A stretch of DNA of 20,375 nucleotides from positions 1 through 20,375 of the IMG/VR virus record IMGVR_UViG_3300025815_000157. The stretch is one strand, 5' to 3'. Both the position numbers and the translations under genes were made by a program. This document shows positions 7,312-15,568 of this stretch, one piece after another. Numbering within the stretch: the first letter of the stretch is position 1; each line of letters begins with the position of its first letter. Origin of the DNA: a virus. A model generated the notes under the pieces. The model was not told the DNA's origin and searched no databases. It saw only the letters and a list, made by a program, of their open reading frames with translations.

Positions 7312-8690
7312 TGGAACGTGTTAGAGAAGCTAAAAGCATAGCTTCAAGCAATCCAGAATTAGCTTTAAGTATTTGCAACGAAGTTCTGAATGAAGAGCCA
7401 GAGACAGAATCCGGAGAGCTGGCCCTATTTCTAACAGGTTATATTCTTTTGGATTCTGGAAAAGATGGTTTGGCCTATCACGTTTTTAGACGGTGTGCAG
7501 AAATGAGACCCAACCGTTCAGAAATTTGGTCTAATATGGGAATGGCAATAGAAAATATTGACCGAGATAAAGCCCTTAAAATATTCGACAAGGCACTAGA
7601 AAAAGACTCGTCTAACGCTTCAGCACTTGCCAACAAAGGCTTGATGTATCTTCAAACGGGCAGACCTCAACGAGCCATTGAATACAGCAACCGAGCATTA
7701 AAGATTGACCCTAATTTAAACTCAGCTTTACATAATCGCGGTTTAGCTAAACTCATGTTAAGAGACTGGTCAGGGTGGGATGAGTATTACATGACACAAG
7801 GCGTTAAAGAGCGCGTTAAAAGAGACTACGGTGTTCCCGAGTGGGAAGGCCAAGAAGGCACAGTGGTGGTGTATGGGGAACAGGGAGTGGGCGACGAGAT
7901 CATGTTCGCTACCTGTGTTCCTGATTTATTGGAAACAAATAATGTAATTTTAGAAGTAGACAAAAGAACGCATTCAATATTTGACCGTTCATTTTCTTGC
8001 CCTGTATACGGAAATAGGTTCTCAGACCATAGCCCATTGGTGGATGAACATAAGTTCGACTATCAAATCTCAATGGGGCAATTACCCTATTTCTTTAGGC
8101 GCGACCATAAGTCATTCCCAGGCAACCCAATTCTAACCCCAGACCCAGAAAGGGTTAAGCAGTGGTCATCATTGTTAGACGGTGATAAACCCGTGGTAGG
8201 ATTCTCTATGATGGGTGGCTCTAAAGAAACGGGCATGAAGTATAGAACCACTACCCTTGAGACATTCTTACCACTTACAGAAAATTACCAGTTAGTTTGC
8301 TTAGACTACAAAGAAGTAGATGCCAAGGAATTAGAAAAATACGGCATTAAATACTGGCCCAGATCAGTTAAAAAGGGTTCAGACCTTGAAGAACTATTAG
8401 CCCTTGTTTCCTGCCTGGATGCCGTTGTTACAGTGTGTAATACGGTGGTCTATTTCGCTGGTGCTGTTGGTGTTCCTTGTCATGTATTAGTACCAGAGTA
8501 CGCTGGTTATAGATACCATTCAGAAGGTGAGTCATTCCCATGGTTCAATTCTGTTAAGCTCCATAGGGGAGACTTTAAACGCTCAGTTAAGGATATTAAT
8601 GAGAATATTTATAGGATTCGACAAAAGGGAAACGGTAGCCTATCACGTTCTATGCAACAGTATAATGAGGCATTCATCGAGGCCGTGTGA
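7308..8690 (+). CDS. TPR-repeat protein fused to a GT9-like glycosyltransferase
   Basis: The 460-residue protein has two parts. Residues ~1-140 hold tetratricopeptide repeats; the clearest are ~71-104 and ~105-138 (ALANKGLMYLQTGRPQRAIE, ALKIDPN). Residues ~180-430 resemble the heptosyltransferase-type (GT-B) fold, with a phosphate-loop-like GEQGVGDEIMF at ~190-200 and a C-terminal sugar-nucleotide region VVTVCNTVVYFAGAVGVPC. Such TPR-glycosyltransferases occur in bacteria and in marine phages. The acceptor is unknown; a virion protein, cell-surface glycan or host protein are all possible. The last 30 codons overlap the next glycosyltransferase. It has no strong start site (AAGGA 13 bp upstream) and is coupled by ATGATG to the upstream stop. 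Confidence 0.85.
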   Translation: MMERVREAKSIASSNPELALSICNEVLNEEPETESGELALFLTGYILLDSGKDGLAYHVFRRCAEMRPNRSEIWSNMGMAIENIDRDKALKIFDKALEKDSSNASALANKGLMYLQTGRPQRAIEYSNRALKIDPNLNSALHNRGLAKLMLRDWSGWDEYYMTQGVKERVKRDYGVPEWEGQEGTVVVYGEQGVGDEIMFATCVPDLLETNNVILEVDKRTHSIFDRSFSCPVYGNRFSDHSPLVDEHKFDYQISMGQLPYFFRRDHKSFPGNPILTPDPERVKQWSSLLDGDKPVVGFSMMGGSKETGMKYRTTTLETFLPLTENYQLVCLDYKEVDAKELEKYGIKYWPRSVKKGSDLEELLALVSCLDAVVTVCNTVVYFAGAVGVPCHVLVPEYAGYRYHSEGESFPWFNSVKLHRGDFKRSVKDINENIYRIRQKGNGSLSRSMQQYNEAFIEAV

Positions 8691-9255
8691 GTTCATACCA
8701 ATTAATAAACGTAACATTCCAGAGTTCACAAGGGGGATAGAGGACGGTAGCACAGAGTTCTCATTTTCAAGATTCTTGACGCCCTACCTCGCTGGCTATA
8801 AGGGAATCGCCCTATTCATGGATTGTGATATGCTGGTCAGGTGTGACATTCACGAGTTACTAGATTATATGTCACTTACTGATGATGTAGCAGTGGTTAA
8901 GCATGACTACAAATCAAAGGTTAAAACCAAGTTTCTAGGCAATGTTCAGCACGAATACCCTATGAAAAACTGGTCAAGCCTAATTCTATTTAATTGCTAC
9001 CGACAGCCAGTAAAAAACCTTACTCCTGAAGTTGTGAATAATGCCAGCGGCAAATACCTGCACAGGTTTGAGTGGTGCACCAATATTGGTGAGATACCAA
9101 AAGAATACAACCACCTAGTCGGAGAATACGACCCAAACCCAAACGCAAAGATTGTCCATTTTACTTTAGGGACTCCATGTTTTCAGGGTTATGCAGACCA
9201 GGAGTTTGCTAGAGAATGGAGAAACGAGCTAAGGCTGGCCACTCATGCTGATTAG
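8599..9255 (+). CDS. DxD-type glycosyltransferase, 218 aa
   Basis: I choose ATG 8599 because AAGGA (8589-8593) lies 5 bp upstream and the protein then begins MRIFIGFDKRETVAYHV, the canonical start of these small enzymes. A longer frame from 8527 adds 24 unrelated residues. The motif FMDCDMLVRCD places a metal and sugar-nucleotide binding DxD at residues 75-77, as in GT-A fold glycosyltransferases. Donor and acceptor are unknown. It overlaps the upstream glycosyltransferase by 92 bp and the downstream methyltransferase by 11 bp, so the three probably work as a unit. Related genes are seen in marine phages. Confidence 0.85.
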   Translation: MRIFIGFDKRETVAYHVLCNSIMRHSSRPCEFIPINKRNIPEFTRGIEDGSTEFSFSRFLTPYLAGYKGIALFMDCDMLVRCDIHELLDYMSLTDDVAVVKHDYKSKVKTKFLGNVQHEYPMKNWSSLILFNCYRQPVKNLTPEVVNNASGKYLHRFEWCTNIGEIPKEYNHLVGEYDPNPNAKIVHFTLGTPCFQGYADQEFAREWRNELRLATHAD

Positions 9256-9760
9256 TGAAAAATACAGAGAAGAACAAGAAAAGCTACACGAAAACCCTAA
9301 TTATGGGGTGGCTTCGGTTCAATTTGCTCCTTTAGTAACAAACATTATCAACACCTTGAACATTGAAGAAATGCTCGACTACGGAGCAGGAAAAGGCAGG
9401 CTAGCTCAGAATATTAACCCTAACCACAAGGTTAAAATAGAGTTATACGACCCTGCCCGCCCAGAATGGTCTGAGACACCAAACCCCAGACAGTTTGTTA
9501 CCTGCATTGACGTACTAGAACATATTGAACCTGAGTTATTAGATAACGTCCTAGACGACTTAAAAAGAGTCACAAAAGAGTTTGGGTTTTTTACTATCCA
9601 CACAGGCCCAGCAGTCAAAGTCCTTTCGGACGGTAGAAACGCTCACCTCATTCAAGAAGATTTCAGATGGTGGCTTCCTAAAATTTGGGAACGGTTCGAC
9701 ATTCATTCCTATTCACAAACCCCAGGCGGGTTTTACGTGGTGGTTAAAGCATGGCCTTAA
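9245..9760 (+). CDS. Class I SAM-dependent methyltransferase, 171 aa
   Basis: Motif I, the SAM-binding loop, is DYGAGKG at residues 45-51. An acidic segment ELYDPA follows strand 2, and the post-motif CIDVLEH sits at 87-93. This is the Methyltransf_11/25 Rossmann layout. The tail NAHLIQEDFRWWLPK is shared by small phage methyltransferases that I associate with glycosyltransferase neighbours. The acceptor is probably a sugar, lipid or peptide rather than DNA, because no DNA methyltransferase motif (such as DPPY) is present. It overlaps the upstream gene by 11 bp and the downstream adaptor gene by 10 bp. Position within a structural operon suggests virion or glycan modification. Confidence 0.85.
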   Translation: MLISEKYREEQEKLHENPNYGVASVQFAPLVTNIINTLNIEEMLDYGAGKGRLAQNINPNHKVKIELYDPARPEWSETPNPRQFVTCIDVLEHIEPELLDNVLDDLKRVTKEFGFFTIHTGPAVKVLSDGRNAHLIQEDFRWWLPKIWERFDIHSYSQTPGGFYVVVKAWP

Positions 9761-10362
9761 ATAACTACGCGAATCTGAAGCAAGCTGTTGAGAGATTCTC
9801 ACACAGAACAGACATTAGTGATGTAATAGACGATTTTATCGATTTATGCGAAGCAAGGATAAACGCAAGGCTCAAATTAAGAACAAACGAGCAACGCTCA
9901 ACGGCAACGATGCCAACAGCAGACAGGTTTCTACAATTACCAGACAACTTTCTGGAGATGCGACGATTAACCCTTGTTGGCGCAAACCCTAGAGAGATTC
10001 GTTTTAAATCTCCCGAATCCATGACAGTTGAGCCCAACTCAGGTGTCCCAGAATACTTCACGGTAACATCACAATTGGAGTTCAACCGAGTACCAGACAG
10101 CGGCTACACGGTTGAAATGAGTTACTACGTATCACTAACAGCATTAAGCGATTCAAACACGACTAACGACGTTTTAACGAAGTATCCAGACCTTTATCTA
10201 TACGGCACCCTTTCAGAATTGTATAGGTGGGCAAGAGATGAGGAAGCGGCAAGCTATTACGATGGTACGTTTGAGAAAAAACTACTTGATGCTCAAAAGC
10301 AAGAAATGCGCGGCAGGTTTGGCCCAGCACCAGCAATGTATTCAGAAGGCGCTACCCCTTGA
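9751..10362 (+). CDS. Head-tail adaptor / connector protein, 203 aa
   Basis: The 203-residue protein begins MALNNYANLKQAVERFSHRTD and contains IDLCEARINARLKLRTNEQ, a central FLQLPDNFLEMRRLTL and a C-terminal helical part (YLYGTLSELYRWARDEE). This matches the layout I associate with podovirus adaptor proteins of the phage SU10/P22 gp4 kind, which bind the portal and lead to the tail hub. Its location just before the gp10-like gene agrees. It overlaps the methyltransferase start by 10 bp, with only a weak ribosome-binding site (GTGG). Assignment to an exact family needs a profile search. Confidence 0.8.
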   Translation: MALNNYANLKQAVERFSHRTDISDVIDDFIDLCEARINARLKLRTNEQRSTATMPTADRFLQLPDNFLEMRRLTLVGANPREIRFKSPESMTVEPNSGVPEYFTVTSQLEFNRVPDSGYTVEMSYYVSLTALSDSNTTNDVLTKYPDLYLYGTLSELYRWARDEEAASYYDGTFEKKLLDAQKQEMRGRFGPAPAMYSEGATP

Positions 10363-11750
10363 GAACAGTACCTTTAAACTTTGTAGGCGGTGAAAACGAA
10401 TCACGCTCACGCTTTTGGTCTAGTCAATCATCGGTGAATCTATACATTGACACACATGTGTCAGGCCGGAGCCCTGCAGCTTTATTACCGTGGCCAGGAG
10501 AGAAGCCTTTTAGCTCAGGTGTGGCTGGAACGACTAGAGGAATGGAGCTACACAACGACAAAGTATATTTAATAGTCGATACAGCTCTCATAGAAATAGA
10601 CCAAAACGGAAACAGAACGACAATTTCAGGGACTATCCTAGGCACAGATCGTTGTTCGATGGTTTCAGATGGTACTAATTTAATAATAAGAAACGGTTCA
10701 AGCACTCAAATATACAACACAAGCCTCTCAACGGTTACAGACACAGATTTAGAGAACGCCCAAACGGTCACATACATTAATAATCAGGTTATCTACCAGG
10801 GAACAGGCGCGAGATTCTGTAGTGCTGACGCAGGCGACCCAACAAGTATAGACGGTTTGAATTATGCGACTGCAGAGAGTTACCCAGACGACATAAAACA
10901 AGTTTATGCCTTCAATGAACGGCTTTACATTGCTGGTGAGTCCTCTTTTGAAGTCTGGTATAACTCAGGCACAGGATCACCACCCTTTGACAGAATACAG
11001 CAGTCAACGGTCAGGCGTGGGGTTAAGTCATCGTTCAGCATTGCTAGTTCAGAGAGTTATCTATACTTTCTAAGCGACGATGACCAGGTTTATAGAATGA
11101 CCTCATACCAGCCTGAAAACATAACCCCCTCAGCAATAGCTAAAGAGCTAAGAGAGGATGCCACAGAAAATTCTCAAGGCTATGTTTGTAATCTGGACGG
11201 ACAGAATTTCTACATTTTACAAACTGGGCAGCTCACACTGGCTTTTTCTGAGAGAACGGGCGAATGGGTAAGGTTAAGCACCGGAACAAGTCTAGGCCGA
11301 CATTTAATTAACGGCTATGTTTATGCTTTTGGGAAACACCTTGTTTGTGATTACGATTCTGGCGACGTGTACGAGTGGGACTTTAATACTTACACATCAA
11401 ACGGAGCCACGATCATAAGACAGCGAGACTCAGCACCAGTCAACGGACTTCAACTCGGAATACCGGGCTCAAGGATTCTAATGAGTCGGGCTGAGGCCAT
11501 TATGGAGACGGGTGTAGGCAATACTGACGTTCCAGACCCTGAGATAATGTTCTCATGTTCAATCGATGGCGGTAGGTCATTTACTGGTGAAGACTGGGTG
11601 AAAATAGGTCGTGAGGGTGAAAGCGTTAAGCGTGTAGAGTGGTATAACATGCAGTCTTTCTATGACGTAGTAATTAGAATAAGAGTATCTGACCCTTGTT
11701 TCGTAGGTTTTCACGGTGCTGCTATTGATTTGAAAGGAGCAGGATGGTGA
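10359..11750 (+). CDS. Tail hub / packaged DNA stabilisation protein (P22 gp10-like)
   Basis: The start is TTG 10359-10361, overlapping the adaptor stop as TTGA. The protein then begins MRTVPLNFVGG and is 463 residues long. Beta-propeller-like repeats run throughout (for example EVWYNSGTGSPPFDRIQ, VRRGVKSSFSIA, LYFLSDDDQVYRM), and KEL/REW elements and NMQSFYDVVIRIRVSDP close the protein. The N-terminal LNFVGGxxxSRSRFWSSQSSVNLY and the Gly/Asp-rich sheets are typical of Phage_stabilise proteins, which seal the head after packaging and form the tail nozzle. Confidence comes from pattern, length and place in the gene order. Confidence 0.85.
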   Translation: MRTVPLNFVGGENESRSRFWSSQSSVNLYIDTHVSGRSPAALLPWPGEKPFSSGVAGTTRGMELHNDKVYLIVDTALIEIDQNGNRTTISGTILGTDRCSMVSDGTNLIIRNGSSTQIYNTSLSTVTDTDLENAQTVTYINNQVIYQGTGARFCSADAGDPTSIDGLNYATAESYPDDIKQVYAFNERLYIAGESSFEVWYNSGTGSPPFDRIQQSTVRRGVKSSFSIASSESYLYFLSDDDQVYRMTSYQPENITPSAIAKELREDATENSQGYVCNLDGQNFYILQTGQLTLAFSERTGEWVRLSTGTSLGRHLINGYVYAFGKHLVCDYDSGDVYEWDFNTYTSNGATIIRQRDSAPVNGLQLGIPGSRILMSRAEAIMETGVGNTDVPDPEIMFSCSIDGGRSFTGEDWVKIGREGESVKRVEWYNMQSFYDVVIRIRVSDPCFVGFHGAAIDLKGAGW

Positions 11751-12247
11751 AGGTTGACCCGTTTGTAGCGCCAATACCAAGGAAAATATTAAACGACCCA
11801 GAACTAAGGCCATTCTTTGAATATTTTATAAGATGGGCTCATGACATTTGGATAAGAACGGGCGGCGGTTCGGACGATGTTAAGTCAACACAAAATCGCG
11901 ATGTATACGATTCAACGGGATATGCTGCTCAAGTCTGGGAAATTAAAAAACAATTAGAATGTCTTTCTAATTCTTATGATTACGTTCCTGAAAACTCAAT
12001 ATTCAATACGGTTTCAGTATCAAGCAATTATACTTGCGCTCCTTTTGACTTTGTTAATGCCGAGAAAAAATCAGAGATTACACTACCGCAACATGGTGAA
12101 TGTGTAGTTAGAAACGCTGACAACTCAAAAATAAAAATAAAATCCACAAAGAAAATAAACGGTCATAGTCAAATATACATAAATAAAAAAGGCACAGCTC
12201 TACACTTTAAATACTTTCCTCAAGAAGATGAGTGGTTCTTTGTATGA
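11744..12247 (+). CDS. Phage tail-region protein of unknown function, 167 aa
   Basis: AAGGAG (11734-11739) stands 4 bp before ATG 11744. Residues ~1-45 are DPFVAPIPRKILNDPELRP followed by FFEYFIRWAHDIWIRTGGG, a helical block I remember from several podovirus proteins in this location. After a charged linker the C-terminal ~80 residues look beta-rich and lysine-rich (KIKIKSTKKINGHSQIY). In P22-like genomes the tail needle follows gp10, so a needle or tail-tip attachment role is possible, but no needle-type coiled coil is seen. It overlaps the gp10-like gene by 7 bp. Confidence 0.75.
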   Translation: MVKVDPFVAPIPRKILNDPELRPFFEYFIRWAHDIWIRTGGGSDDVKSTQNRDVYDSTGYAAQVWEIKKQLECLSNSYDYVPENSIFNTVSVSSNYTCAPFDFVNAEKKSEITLPQHGECVVRNADNSKIKIKSTKKINGHSQIYINKKGTALHFKYFPQEDEWFFV

Positions 12248-12381
12248 GTTACATTGTTGACGAGAAAGAAGAAGAAAAGACCATTGAGGACTTATTAAAA
12301 CTAATTTTAATAGAGTTAAGAAACATAAACATTAGACTAGAAGACGAGTACAGCTCAGGAGTGGAATTAAATGAAGATTGA
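12244..12381 (+). CDS. Small acidic coiled-coil protein, 45 aa
   Basis: ATG 12244-12246 overlaps the previous stop as ATGA. The frame runs for 45 codons to TGA 12379-12381, inside the start of the next gene. The sequence is MSYIVDEKEEEKTIEDLLKL then ILIELRNINIRLEDEYSSG. The middle is a leucine/isoleucine helix with heptad spacing (LLKLILIELRNINIRL), which fits oligomerisation. Similar short 'LLKLILIELRxxN' genes occur ahead of structural genes in other phages. Coupled start and helix support it; function is unknown. Confidence 0.65.
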   Translation: MSYIVDEKEEEKTIEDLLKLILIELRNINIRLEDEYSSGVELNED

Positions 12382-12910
12382 AGGCTTTAACGGCAAAGCG
12401 ATTAATGCAGACTCTCATGGCAGGGTACTCACGAGAGGTTTTGTTTCTGCTGAGTGCGCAGATGCGGCGATGAAAAAGAAACTCTACTCTTTAACGTCTA
12501 GCTATACGACTTCAGGCGGCGATGAGGAAATAATCTACTTAAAAAACGACAGCACTACAGACCTTTTAGTAGTAGACCATATTATGGTAGGTACTGCTGT
12601 CAATGCTGTATTCACTATTTACCAAGTAACAGGAACGGCTGGCGGTGCTTCAGCTATTACACCAGTTAACATGTACCACACAGCTACCGAGACAGCATCA
12701 GTTACTGCTACGGGTGATGCCTCTGTCACGGGGTTAACCCTGGGGAGTGTGTTGGGGAAAAGACGAGTTCTAGCTAATTATTCAGATGACATACCTGTGA
12801 TGGGGCACATTATTTTACCCCAGAACACAGCTATTGCTATTAGTAATTCAGCAACGGGTGCTTGTGAGTGTACGATCACATTCCACTTTGATAGTCTTGA
12901 GGATGAATAA
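12371..12910 (+). CDS. Phage structural protein (beta-rich), 179 aa
   Basis: AGGAG (12357-12361) precedes ATG 12371. The 179-residue protein opens MKIEGFNGKAINADSHGRVL, a start I associate with conserved phage structural proteins. It continues with beta strands rich in Thr, Ala, Val and Gly, including TIYQVTGTAGGAS. A C-terminal PQNTAIAISNSATGACE segment resembles the receptor-facing or decoration sandwich of small phage fibres. No enzymatic motif is visible. With the next gene it forms a pair of likely head-fibre or decoration proteins. The exact role is inferred only. Confidence 0.75.
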   Translation: MKIEGFNGKAINADSHGRVLTRGFVSAECADAAMKKKLYSLTSSYTTSGGDEEIIYLKNDSTTDLLVVDHIMVGTAVNAVFTIYQVTGTAGGASAITPVNMYHTATETASVTATGDASVTGLTLGSVLGKRRVLANYSDDIPVMGHIILPQNTAIAISNSATGACECTITFHFDSLEDE

Positions 12911-13245
12911 TGACTACAACCCCGAAGCGGTTATTTTCTCCCACTAATTTAACGGCTAGTACCGCGACTTATTACACTGTTCCAACATCTACGACTACAG
13001 TTATTAAACATCTCGCATTACACAACACTTCATCTTCACCAGTTGAGGCGACTATTTACATAGTGCCATCTGGCGGTACTGCCGGAGTAGATAACCAAAT
13101 ATTCAAGAGGGTTATATCCCCTTTAGAGTCAATTCAAGCTTTTCCAGTGATTAACGCGACTCTACCGAGCGGAACGACTATTCAAGCATTAGCTGCGACC
13201 GATTCGGTTATTTCTATTCACGGCTCAGGCAACGAGATTACATAA
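12910..13245 (+). CDS. Small beta-sandwich phage structural protein, 111 aa
   Basis: The ATG shares its A with the upstream TAA (TAATG) and has GAGG 12899-12902 before it. The 111 residues begin MTTTPKRLFSPTNLTAS and contain HLALHNTSSSPVEATIYIVP and VISPLESIQAFPVINATLP, followed by a short Gly/Ser-rich end. This is typical of small virion proteins often encoded with fibre or decoration genes. It resembles the 523-810 product in its strand-by-strand layout. Function unknown; a virion component is likely. Confidence 0.72.
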   Translation: MTTTPKRLFSPTNLTASTATYYTVPTSTTTVIKHLALHNTSSSPVEATIYIVPSGGTAGVDNQIFKRVISPLESIQAFPVINATLPSGTTIQALAATDSVISIHGSGNEIT

Positions 13246-13254
13246 GGGGGCGTT

Positions 13255-14544
13255 ATGGTTTGGGGCGCAGTTATAGGTGCGGTGGGTGGTTTAGTTGCAG
13301 CTAACCAATCAAAAAAAGGGGCGCAAGCTGCATCAGGCGCACAAGTTGAAGCTGCTCAAATGGGTATTGAAGCCCAGGAGCGAGCTACAGAACAATTGAG
13401 AAGAGATTTAGCACCGTATTCAAGTTTTGGTGTGGGTGCTTTAGGCCCATTGGCCGGAGCCCTTGGAATATCGGCACCACAGACATTTGAAAGTGGTCTA
13501 GTTCAATCTAAGCCACTCACAAGACCGGCTTCAGGCGTAGCAGTTCAAGCACCTACCCCTACCCCAGTCCAACAGCCTGCATTATCACAAACTGGACAAT
13601 CTGTAGAAGATTTAATAAACCAAGAAAGGTCTAATTTAAGTAGTGATGACCAGAATAGGCTTGATTACTATTTGACGGAAGCAGAAAGGATAATGGGGCG
13701 ACTCCCTCAGCAGTGGGGAGACTTAAAACAAAAAGACCAAATGATGCTTGATATGTACCTTCATAATATCAAGCAATACTCGCCGACCAGGTATGACCAA
13801 TTTGTAAATCAAACAGCTCAAGACATACAGACACAAAACCAGCAGAATTTGCTTAGAGAGTCTGGCGTTCCAGAGGACGTTATAGAGCAAACTATAACAG
13901 GGACAACATACCAGCCGAATATACAAAGCCAGCAACAACAACCTATGCCTAGTTTCACTCCCCAAGCTTTTGATTCACGCGCTGAGGCTTTAATGGGCGG
14001 CAGTGATAACCCGCTCTTAAAACAAGCCATTTCACTTAGACAGAACGGCGGCGAGATTCTAAAAAACCCACTCTTACAAGCAATGCAGGAGGACGTAACA
14101 AGACGCCTAATGGCAAACCAGGCAGCTAGGGGCAAATTAGGCTCAGGAGGCACAGCAGAGTCTCTACAGCAACGACTAATCCCAATGGCTCTAGGTTTCA
14201 GAGAGCAAGAGATAAGCGGCTTAACGGGCTTAGGAACGACTCTTGAAGACTTGAGACAGAGAGAGATTGACCAGCTATTCAGGGCAGCAGGAATCGGACA
14301 AACTTCTGCAGCTCGACAAGGAGCAGCAGGTCTGACTGGTGCATCTAACATTGGAACTCTTTCGCAAAACATTGGAGCAGCTCAGGCCCAGGGTGCGATG
14401 GGTTCAGCTTTAGCTCGTAATCAAATGCTAGGCTCACTCATTCAAGGTGCGCAGCAATTTATACCCCAAAAAGCACCCTCTGATACTTCAGGATTAAATA
14501 TTAACCCATCCTTTAACCCAACTGTTGGGGAGATTTTCGGATGA
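13255..14544 (+). CDS. Internal virion / DNA ejection protein (first of three)
   Basis: AAGGGGG lies 4 bp before ATG 13255. The 429-residue protein starts with a Gly/Ala-rich hydrophobic helix (GAVIGAVGGLVAANQS, residues 4-19), which can insert into a membrane. It then has Gln-rich helical and disordered regions and a C-terminal block with RGKLGSGGTAESLQQRLIP and several AGAxxxGAAQ-type stretches. This composition, its position before the fibre and its sequence with two further large genes fit the P22 gp7/T7 gp14-type proteins ejected with the DNA. They form a channel through the cell envelope. The family is inferred. Confidence 0.75.
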   Translation: MVWGAVIGAVGGLVAANQSKKGAQAASGAQVEAAQMGIEAQERATEQLRRDLAPYSSFGVGALGPLAGALGISAPQTFESGLVQSKPLTRPASGVAVQAPTPTPVQQPALSQTGQSVEDLINQERSNLSSDDQNRLDYYLTEAERIMGRLPQQWGDLKQKDQMMLDMYLHNIKQYSPTRYDQFVNQTAQDIQTQNQQNLLRESGVPEDVIEQTITGTTYQPNIQSQQQQPMPSFTPQAFDSRAEALMGGSDNPLLKQAISLRQNGGEILKNPLLQAMQEDVTRRLMANQAARGKLGSGGTAESLQQRLIPMALGFREQEISGLTGLGTTLEDLRQREIDQLFRAAGIGQTSAARQGAAGLTGASNIGTLSQNIGAAQAQGAMGSALARNQMLGSLIQGAQQFIPQKAPSDTSGLNINPSFNPTVGEIFG

Positions 14545-15566
14545 CAGACCCATTTAAAGGACTTCTGCAAGGCTACCAGGCTGCTCAACAAATACAGCAA
14601 GCCCCACAGTTAAACCAATTAAACCTGCTCCAACAACAAGCCAAATTAGAGCAATTACAAGGCTTAGACCCTCTTACTCAACAACAAATCTCTGAGAGTA
14701 AAACTAGAGAGGTTGGATTAAGTAAAGAACAAGAGGCTGAAGCACAGAAAATTGTGGGAACCTACTCATATCTAGCAAAGCAAATGGCTCCCGAACAAAG
14801 AGAATTATTTTTTAGTGCTCTGGGTAAAATGGGCGTAGATATGATGGGCTTAACCCCCGAAGAACTTGATTCGTCTGCAATTATAGGTGAACAGCTTTTA
14901 AGAAAGCCTGAAGCATCCAAGGTTGGAAGGTTTGAACAATCGGTTGTTGGTGGCAAGTTGGTTCTGGTTGACTCTGTTACAGGAGAACAGCAAGTAATGG
15001 ACTTGCAGCCAGGAATGAAAGCGCCCGAAAGCTTTACAGACGAGCAGAAGAAACAGTGGGAGTCTTTGCCGCCATCAAGTCAACAGAAAATAATTGAAAA
15101 AAACCTAGACCCTGCCGCTCAACTAAAAACACAAGAAAAGTTAAAGTCAATTCAGAAGAAAGACCAGTTTAAGTCTGTAGCACTAGATTTAATCAACAAA
15201 ATAACTAACAGCAAAGAGCTGCCTAATGTTCTAGGGCCATTAGAAGGTTCAATTGACTTTAGGCTAGAAGGTTCAGAAGCAGAGTTAATAGCAGATATCA
15301 AGGAATTAGAAAGCATTCTTACTGGTGAAAACCTTGATTTAATGACAGGTGTTTTAAGTGAGTCTGACATAGCAATTTTAAGGCAGATTGGCGCGGGTGG
15401 TCTTAATAGGCAAAGAAGCCCTAAAGAGTTTAAGAGGCGACTCGATGAACTTAAGGAAAGTCTGTCAGGTTTCGGTAAAACAGAATTTATACCAGGCAAG
15501 GTTTACACAGACGCCAATGGAAATAAAGCAAAATTCAATAAAGATGGAACATGGACGGAGATGTGA
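14541..15566 (+). CDS. Internal virion / DNA ejection protein (second of three)
   Basis: ATG 14541 overlaps the upstream stop as ATGA. The 341-residue protein is dominated by Gln-rich helix at residues 9-55 (LLQGYQAAQQIQQAPQ). A central region of about 100 residues is followed by helical KTQEKLKSIQKKDQFKS and by a C-terminal lysine-rich fold KVYTDANGNKAKFNKDGTW. No transmembrane segment is clear. Gln-rich coiled proteins in this location resemble the ejection proteins of P22-type and other podoviruses. I have no specific family for it, so the role is inferred from position and composition. Confidence 0.65.
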   Translation: MTDPFKGLLQGYQAAQQIQQAPQLNQLNLLQQQAKLEQLQGLDPLTQQQISESKTREVGLSKEQEAEAQKIVGTYSYLAKQMAPEQRELFFSALGKMGVDMMGLTPEELDSSAIIGEQLLRKPEASKVGRFEQSVVGGKLVLVDSVTGEQQVMDLQPGMKAPESFTDEQKKQWESLPPSSQQKIIEKNLDPAAQLKTQEKLKSIQKKDQFKSVALDLINKITNSKELPNVLGPLEGSIDFRLEGSEAELIADIKELESILTGENLDLMTGVLSESDIAILRQIGAGGLNRQRSPKEFKRRLDELKESLSGFGKTEFIPGKVYTDANGNKAKFNKDGTWTEM

Positions 15567-15568
15567 AA

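Noticed and set aside
8527-8598. Upstream ATG 8527 for the second glycosyltransferase
   Set aside because: The extra 24 residues are unrelated to the family, and ATG 8599 has AAGGA and a canonical MRIFIGFD start.
13818-14372. Long antisense ORF (184 codons) under the first ejection protein
   Set aside because: It mirrors Ala/Gln-rich coding sequence on the + strand, lacks a ribosome-binding site and gives a Cys/Ser/Pro-rich product with no known features.
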